Below, in pieces: positions 58,227 through 64,000 of a DNA stretch of 64,000 nt (position 1 is the stretch's first letter; each line of letters begins with the position of its first letter). The notes beneath the pieces are model-generated. The model searched no databases and had not been told where the DNA came from. It was given only the letters and a program-made list of their open reading frames with translations. This DNA is from Diphasiastrum complanatum. Lineage: Eukaryota; Streptophyta; Lycopodiopsida; Lycopodiales; Lycopodiaceae. The stretch is taken from assembly GCA_029204225.1 (NCBI GenBank), contig CM055098.1, positions 4,207,607-4,271,606 of the forward strand. Reading direction: 5' to 3'. A program made the translations under genes and the position numbers.

Positions 58227-60055
58227 TCGGCAAGTTCCCTCTCTCTCTCTGCCATCAACTGTGTGCCCAAGTCATCTGCAGGCATGGGATGGACGCTGTC
58301 CGTAGGCAAGTCAACCTCGCGCTCCAAATCAGATATCTTCATCTGCAAGGTCAAAATTGAGCATGTCAGGAAAACAACTTGAACAGAAATTTAAACCTAC
58401 ATTTTAGTGAGATGTCAACCAACATGCTATGGGAGAATAGCCCATCACCTGCAATGCGCTCGTAATGGTCGGTAGTCTCCTGGCGAGACGTGTGTTGGTG
58501 CTGCAGAACACCAACCGCTCTAGCTGACTCACTGACAGCCTGTTTCTTCTCCTCGTGTGAACGAGGGCCCATGTGCTCCAATTACGCTCACACACGGAGG
58601 CAGCGCAATCCTGTGCTACGTGCAATGAAACGGCTTAGCACAACTACACAGGTGGAATGTCAAGCAAACGTAGTAAGGGAGGTTGAAATGAAACTGCATA
58701 CCTGTGAAAGGACCCGCAGTGCAAGACGCTATATGGATGGATAGGTGCTATTGAACATGGTCCACCAGGTAATGGGGAGCTGCCTCTTCTCTGGATCCTG
58801 AGCAGCCGGGTGACCGAACGTGCCCATGCCGAAACAAAATGCAGCTAGCTCCTCCATGAGTCTGATAGGATCCAAGCCAATGTGTGAACCCTCCCTATAT
58901 ATGTACTCAAGCCAATCCGACTCGAGCTCCGTGTCTGATATCTGTGTCGGAGAGAGGAAGAGGGCATGCAAGATGTGTGCAACGTTTTGGATACTCTTGT
59001 GAAAGTAGTTCCACCGCGTCTCCCAGATGAACTTCAGCTCCGTCATCCTGCACGAAGTCGAAGCAAATTACGGAAAAAACGTAACATCGTAGCAACCACT
59101 GAAAAGATAAAGACCAATTACATTACTATACTGCTTACCTCTCTAGCTGCAAGATGGGGAGCTGCAGGAACTGTCCGATCTGGTCCATGAGCTCATACAC
59201 TAGTCCAAGTGTGGACCCGTCGTTGTCAGCCATGCGGAGCACAATGTAGAGTAGTCGAAGGAGTCCCGACAATGTCTGCGCATCCCTCCAAAACTGGTCT
59301 CCCTTCACCGTGGAAGAAAAGTGCTCCCCATCCTCAGTGTGCTGAAACGTACTGGCACGCCAAAGATCACTGGCAACCATCTGTAGAAGTTGTGCCCTGC
59401 ACCTGATCAGACGGTCGATCACCACCAAGTCGAAAGCAAAGCGTGTTGGGGCTGGCCTCTGGAGGTCCAAATGGCTGAACACCCGGAACATGGCAAGAAC
59501 ACGCCTCTTTCTGGTGACAAAAGTCACTAGGAAGAGGGCCTCGCGGACGATGGCTCTAACCCAGGGAAGTGCACCTATGTCCCCCATGAGAAGGTCTATG
59601 CAGTGCGCTGCACAGGGGGTATGGACGATGTGAGGGAACTCGGCCTCTAGCAGGACACCCATCTGAACGTAGTTGGTGGCATTGTCCGTCACCACCGTAA
59701 CGACATGTTGGGGGCCTATGGACAGGATGGAAGACCTAATGACGTCATACATGAACTCAGCAGATATGACTCTCCCTCCTCTACTGCAATCCACGGCTCT
59801 CAAAAACTGTGTACCCATGCAGCTGGAGACCAAGATGCTAAGGATCGAGACCAAGATGTTGAGGATCGGCCTCCTCCTGACATCAGTCCAGCCATTGGAC
59901 ATGATGCTGCATCCATATGTGGCCCAGTGGCGGCGTAGAGGCTCCATCTCTCTAGACAAGGACTCGACCCTATCTCTCAGCATGTGTGTGCGAACGAACA
60001 ATAATTGTCCACAGAGACTGTGACAAGCCTTTTCTGAGGACAGATCCACTATCAT
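56802..60055 (-). pseudogene. hAT transposase fragment 4 (DUF659, dimerisation core, long C-terminal extension)
   Basis: Best-preserved member of the hAT family. Minus-strand exons: 60,055-59,139, 59,047-58,702, 58,610-58,449 and 58,342-56,802. They are joined by three GT-AG introns of 91, 91 and 106 bp. Exon 1 holds GCSIMSNGWTDVRRRPILNIL, VVTDNATNYVQMG and PHIVHTPCAAHCIDLLM. LWRASTFQHTEDGEHF and GLVYELMDQIGQF follow. Exon 2: WETRWNYFHKS, LPITWWTMFN. Exon 3 completes the core: SQ/DCAASVCERNWSTWALVHTRRRNRL. Exon 4 is unusual, ~500 codons: KISDLEREVDL, an Arg-Glu run, acidic text, DAQLDDLIATLDS, a Pro/Ser-rich part, an AT-hook-like RRGRPRRAP and an acidic end. The frame changes at the CT microsatellite (58,191-58,222). 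TAG stops lie at 57,699, 57,138 and 57,003. The first catalytic Asp is Asn (SNGW). The BED finger upstream is missing. Confidence 0.9.
58191..58222. repeat. (CT)n microsatellite inside hAT exon 4
   Basis: 32 bp of CT, read on the minus strand as Arg-Glu repeats. The protein-like frame before and after it differs, so its present length breaks the ORF. Confidence 0.95.
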
Positions 60056-60186
60056 GGAAGCATTGTACCCCCATCCAGGCTTCCATAGAAAGCTGAACGT
60101 GGTGGTGCGCTGGGTGCAGTGGTGATGATTTTATTGGCATTTACTCCCGTGGTTGAGTTCAACAATCCTTTCTTTCTATTTCTGTG

Positions 60187-60190
<4 letters not shown>
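60056..60190. other. flank between hAT fragment 4 and the CT array
   Basis: Sequence upstream of the first readable hAT exon. No BED finger text seen. Confidence 0.4.

Positions 60191-60271
<81 letters not shown>
60191..60271. repeat. (CT)n array, 81 bp
   Basis: Perfect CT run whose right edge is the first base of readable LINE RT. Confidence 0.97.
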
Positions 60272-60273
<2 letters not shown>

Positions 60274-62039
60274 TGTCCACTATCCCCTCCGCTCTTTGCA
60301 CTTTATATTGATTATCTTGAGCGCCTTATTCGTGAAGAAGGTGGAGATGGTTGCCCGCTGGCTCATTTGCTCATCCCCATTCTGCTTTATGCTGATGACA
60401 TTGTCCTGCTCTGTTCCTCACCAGAAGGGTTGCAGTGTCACTTATAGGTCTTACATCGGTTTTGTGTTGCTTGGGGTCTCTCTGTTAACTTAAAAAAGAC
60501 GAAGATCATGATTTTCAACACCAATTGACAAAGCCTTCACAATTATCAATTCTTCTATGACGGCCAGGAAGTTGACATTGTTGCCTCTTATACTTACTTG
60601 GGAGTCCTGTTTACTGTGCCCCTTCTTGGTTTCCGCCAGGCTGCATTTGCGCACATTTCCTCTGGTCTTTCAGCATTGGTCCAGTTCGAGCGTGGTTGTA
60701 CAATGAATCATATTTTTGATCCCGCTACTAGATGCCAGTTGTTTCACACACGGGTGGTTCCAGCAGTGATGTATGTCTCCGAGATTTGGTTGCCAGGACT
60801 TTCTCTCTGGGACTTGGCAAGCATTTCCCGCATTCAAGCCACTATGTTGGGTCGCATGATACATGCCAAGACTACCACCCCTCATGATATCCTATGTGCT
60901 GAGTTTGCTACTCCTCCGATCATCCTTGAGGGCTTTTTCCGCCTTATTCTTTTTCTTCAGCGGATTCAAGAGATTCGTGCATTTCACCCAAATAGATACA
61001 TAGTTGCTGCGGTTACTTCTTCACGTGTCCTAGCTGATTTCCATGCCAAGCTATCCTGGTACCAGCAGGCGTCTGATCTCTTATGACATCTGGGCATCTC
61101 TATCATGGATCTTCCTCGTGGTACGCATTCGTATATCCGAGGCTTTTTATTCCGTCGATATATGCAGCAGACTTGGAGCTCCCTCCCACCTTCCCGTATT
61201 CGACTGAGCTATTACCAGACACACTTCCCCTCTCTGGATCCTTCTGGTTTGCCATTGTTGCCGCTCTATCTCTCACAGCCCCTATCACACGGCCTGCGCT
61301 ATCGTCTTGGGCAGTTGCGCATTTCCTCTCATCAGCTTGCTATTGAGGCCGGTCGTGCATGGGATATCCCCCGGGAGCGTCGTCTATGTCGCTTGTGCTC
61401 GTTGCAGGAGGTGGAAGATGAAGCCCATTTCCTCCTCAGATGTCCGTTGTATTATGAGATATGGGGGAGGTATTATTGTCTCTTTCGCGATGGCCCGCAT
61501 ACACTTCGCAGTTTTGTCTCCTATTCGGATGCTCGTTGCTTGGGACTTCTTGTTCGTGAGATGCTTACTCTCCATCAGTCTCATATGCCTGTACCAGATC
61601 ACCTGGGGTTAGACTCCCGGCAGCTGCTTCTCACTGGCTTCTTTCGGACTCGAGCACATGCTGATGACTCCGTTGATGAGATTCCTATCGCTATGCCACC
61701 GCGGAAAAAGCCCAGATGTAGTCGGCACTCGCTCCATCGGGGCCCACTGTACGGTCCACTCAGCGAACACTTCACACTTACTTTCGCTGATATGTACTTA
61801 TTCTCCACCTGGCCCGGGTTGTGGGCATTGGTACTTTTTCTGTAGTTCTTCTGTTATACCTGGCCCGGGTTGTGGGCTTATTTCACTTCTGCTTTGTTCT
61901 ACTTTCATTCGTAGCTAGTTTATAGCATTTTACGGCCACGTCCTCCTATGGATGATGCTCCCACTGTTGCTTGTACATATTTTCTTTTTGGTCTTATGCA
62001 CCCACGGGTGCCCAAAAGACGTTAATAAAGCTTTCTTTC

Positions 62040-62040
<1 letters not shown>
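60272..62040 (+). mobile_element. 5'-truncated LINE (non-LTR retrotransposon)
   Basis: Contains the end of a LINE ORF2 and its 3' untranslated region. The 3' tail reads GTTAATAAAGCTTTCTTTCT and passes into a CT array. The endonuclease and first RT blocks are missing. The 5' edge is a CT array too, so the insert may lie within an older CT tract. Confidence 0.88.
60275..61845 (+). pseudogene. LINE reverse transcriptase C-terminal half and zinc knuckle
   Basis: Starts in RT block 4, PLSPPLFALYIDYLERLI, then the catalytic box PILLYADDIVLLCSS (YADD intact). After a TAG and a shift: VNLKKTKIMIFNTN, YTYLGVLFTVP (thumb), CQLFHTRVVPAVMYVSEIW and RIQATMLGRMI. A TGA at 61,084 separates the last ORF (61,105-61,845). 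It carries the zf-RVT-like segment LRYRLGQLRISSHQLAIEAG, RLCRLCSLQEVEDEAHFLLRCPLY (CxxC..H..C) and a basic stretch MPPRKKPRCSR. It ends at TAG 61,843. It would have copied LINE RNA at the nick in target DNA; it is inactive here through truncation and stops. Confidence 0.9.

Positions 62041-62088
<48 letters not shown>
62031..62088. repeat. (CTTT)n(CT)n tail of the LINE
   Basis: CTTTCTTTCTTTCTCT passing into a pure CT run to 62,086. Confidence 0.9.
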
Positions 62089-62091
<3 letters not shown>

Positions 62092-62665
62092 CCTCATCAA
62101 TGCATGATAGGATGAGGCTGCCCACTTCTCAACTAATCTGAACATTTTAAGCTGAAATTGGAGTTTTAACTGCATAATTTCATATTCCGTTTTAATTGCA
62201 TAATTTCATATTCCAAAAACCTTTCTGCTCTCAACTGTACTGTAATAGCTGCTTTGGAGGATGTGAAGTTAATGTCACATTGCAATATGAGTTCATCAGC
62301 GGTACACCCTGGCTACAAGGATATTCATTACGTACTGAAGTCTACATATTCTTTGGTGCTTTTTGCAAAATCTCTTCAGATTGATGGCTTGAACTTCTGA
62401 TCTTGGAGATGACAGTGAAGCTTATCATCTTTGAGCATGACTAAATGAAACATTTTATGTGCATCTGCAGCATCACATGTTCCACCTCGAACGTATTGCC
62501 TTGGTATGGCTTTTCTGGTCTGAACAGTTTGCAGGGCATTAGCTCATATACAGCTTTGTGGGTTTGGCATTAGATCATACACAGCTTTTTGGGTTTTGCA
62601 TCAGATCAGATACGGCTTCTTGGGTACGAGGGATTAGCAAGCATGTGTGAGTGTGAGTGCTAAAA

Positions 62666-62714
<49 letters not shown>

Positions 62715-62885
62715 TGGGTTTGGGTGTAAGATGAGGGCGCTGCCCAATCATTTGTTTGATCTATGTATTTCATGTCGAGTGGAATCCAACTTGTGAGGCG
62801 TGTTCAAAGCTAGCATTTTCCTCAGGCATCACAAGCTTTGCACTATTCAATGCTCTTCAACAATACACAATAATCTTTTGAGTGA
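62089..62885. other. no gene recognised
   Basis: Includes a (TG)n tract at 62,669-62,711. A short frame at 62,196-62,384 (NSCFGGCEVNVTLQYEF) has no known domain. Confidence 0.4.
62669..62711. repeat. (TG)n microsatellite
   Basis: About 43 bp of uninterrupted TG. Confidence 0.95.
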
Positions 62886-63399
62886 TTGCCTTTTAAGTAT
62901 TACGGAATGCGCCAGGTACACAATATTACGGAAGGTGCCTGCACACGACATTATGCCAAATTCGGACTCGATCTTGATGGCATGCAAGAGTTCCTAAGAT
63001 TCTGCTTGTCTGAACTCTCGAGCTTTTACTACAACGAGATCTCCAACCTTCACATGAGATTACTCCAGAGACGCAGCTTCATATCGCCTCCTTTTTCTCT
63101 AGACAACGACCATGATCAGACCTAGATTTAGAGGATAATGACAGTGACGATTACACGACTTCCCACAGAGCTCAAAGACAATGCACCTCTCAATGTTACC
63201 CGACAGCCAGACCTACTCATCCTACCACTTCTTCAGTAGTAGCAACATCATCTCCACCACCTCCAAGACATGATCATACATAGCTACGTTATGATTCATA
63301 CCTATGTTGTTTCTTTATCGTTGTTATTTGTACTTAGATTTACAATATATGCATTTTTTCTTTTACAGATTCAGAGACGTTGCCATACACTTCCACTTG

Positions 63400-63480
63400 T
63401 TCCACACACTCGATATGTACTTATTTGCCTTATATGCCTTTTGGAATGAAAAAGACACTAAGGAAGCTTTCTTTCTTTCT
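63400..63480 (+). repeat. possible diverged LINE 3' tail
   Basis: GATATGTACTTATT (63,412) and AAGCTTTCTTTCTTTCT (63,463) occur in the same order and orientation as in the LINE at 61,787 and 62,028. The interval is much shorter here. Probably a relative of the same LINE family, or a SINE sharing its 3' end. Confidence 0.4.
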
Positions 63481-63718
63481 CAAACATAGACAAATGCAGA
63501 TTGTAGTTCACATCTTCCTTACTGTTTTCCATCACTCAAAGCTGCAGGACTGCTAAACTTGGTTTATAGTGTGCAGTTTATCCTCATGACAATCCACTCC
63601 TATGTTTTTGTAGTAAAGTGAAGGCTCTGTATAGCAGTTCTAATGTACAGCATTTTGATTAGTTTGTAATTCATGGTGTTGGTGCTGGCCTTTACATGTG
63701 CTTTTGTATGGTTTGCAG

Positions 63719-63867
63719 AACACGCATTAAAATCTCCTGAGGCACATGAGACAAAGCGTCGGGAAAGTCATAATGCAAAGAATTTATCATCAGGTTTGAT
63801 CTCTAGCATTCACGTGAGCCCTTTTGCTCCTTCAAACTCTTTTACTGAGCCTGTAGTGGTTGATTGA
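63719..63867 (+). CDS. possible terminal exon of a host gene
   Basis: A candidate 3' splice site (TATGGTTTGCAG, ending 63,718) is followed by an open frame: EHALKSPEAHETKRRESHN, LSSGLISSIHVSPFAP and NSFTEPVVVD, then TGA. Composition is Ser/Glu/His-rich and looks less decayed than the transposon text. No upstream exon, domain or polyadenylation signal was secured. Low confidence. Confidence 0.25.
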
Positions 63868-64000
63868 GATGAGTAGTGAATGGTTCAGGATTGGAATGTC
63901 CAAATGTAGCAAATTAACATGCATCTATGGTTTTATGTCAGTTCGGCAGTTAGGCAGCTCCAAATATGTACCATTATTATTTTTTTAAAAATATGTTTGC

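Overview
This is nuclear DNA from a land plant with a large, repeat-rich genome. The evidence is plant-type Ty1/copia and Ty3/gypsy retrotransposons primed by initiator tRNA-Met, BED/DUF659 hAT transposases with GT-AG introns, a tRNA-derived SINE, a LINE, and long GA/CT arrays. A fern or other non-seed plant would fit, but the sequence alone does not decide this. I see no complete host gene, no rRNA gene, no intact tRNA gene and no CRISPR array. Almost all coding sequence is decayed mobile-element sequence.

Layout. 1-9.1 kb: a gypsy RT fragment (+), a tRNA-derived SINE, and a long degenerate gypsy element on the minus strand. That element has gag, integrase and an extra ~970-codon 3' ORF; its two non-coding segments share a recurring GGCGAAGGTT motif. 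9.7-12.5 kb: a 5'-truncated copia (+). 13.1-13.5 kb: a copia-type LTR and primer site (-). 13.5-18.7 kb: Helentron-type rolling-circle transposon pieces. The Rep domain is on the minus strand. The Pif1 helicase and an AP-endonuclease-like domain are on the plus strand, starting right after a 174-bp GA array. 18.8-21.9 kb has no recognisable gene. 22.0-23.2 kb: the N-terminal half of a hAT transposase (-).

24.8-41.3 kb is a nest of retrotransposons. Gypsy A (+) was cut by copia B (27,212-32,073, target duplication AGTTC). It also abuts copia C (-, truncated). The 5' LTR of C was cut by copia D (35,298-41,290, target duplication TGCAT). B and D are related families with ~97% LTR identity within each element.

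41.9-60.1 kb holds four more pieces of the hAT family, mixed with gypsy fragments in both directions. The best preserved is at 56.8-60.1 kb (-): four exons and a long acidic, AT-hook-bearing C-terminal extension thrown out of frame at a CT microsatellite. 60.2-62.1 kb: a 5'-truncated LINE (+) between two CT arrays. The last 2 kb contain a possible diverged LINE tail and a possible terminal exon.

How the parts relate: nothing here forms an operon or pathway. The region records successive insertion, truncation and decay. Many stops in the element ORFs are TAG where Gln is expected, as C-to-T decay of methylated CAG sites would give. The points most worth follow-up are the Helentron-type endonuclease-bearing element, the motif arrays in retrotransposon leaders (GGCGAAGGTT, GGGCGCCC, CATGCA), the extra gypsy ORF, and the hAT C-terminal extension.
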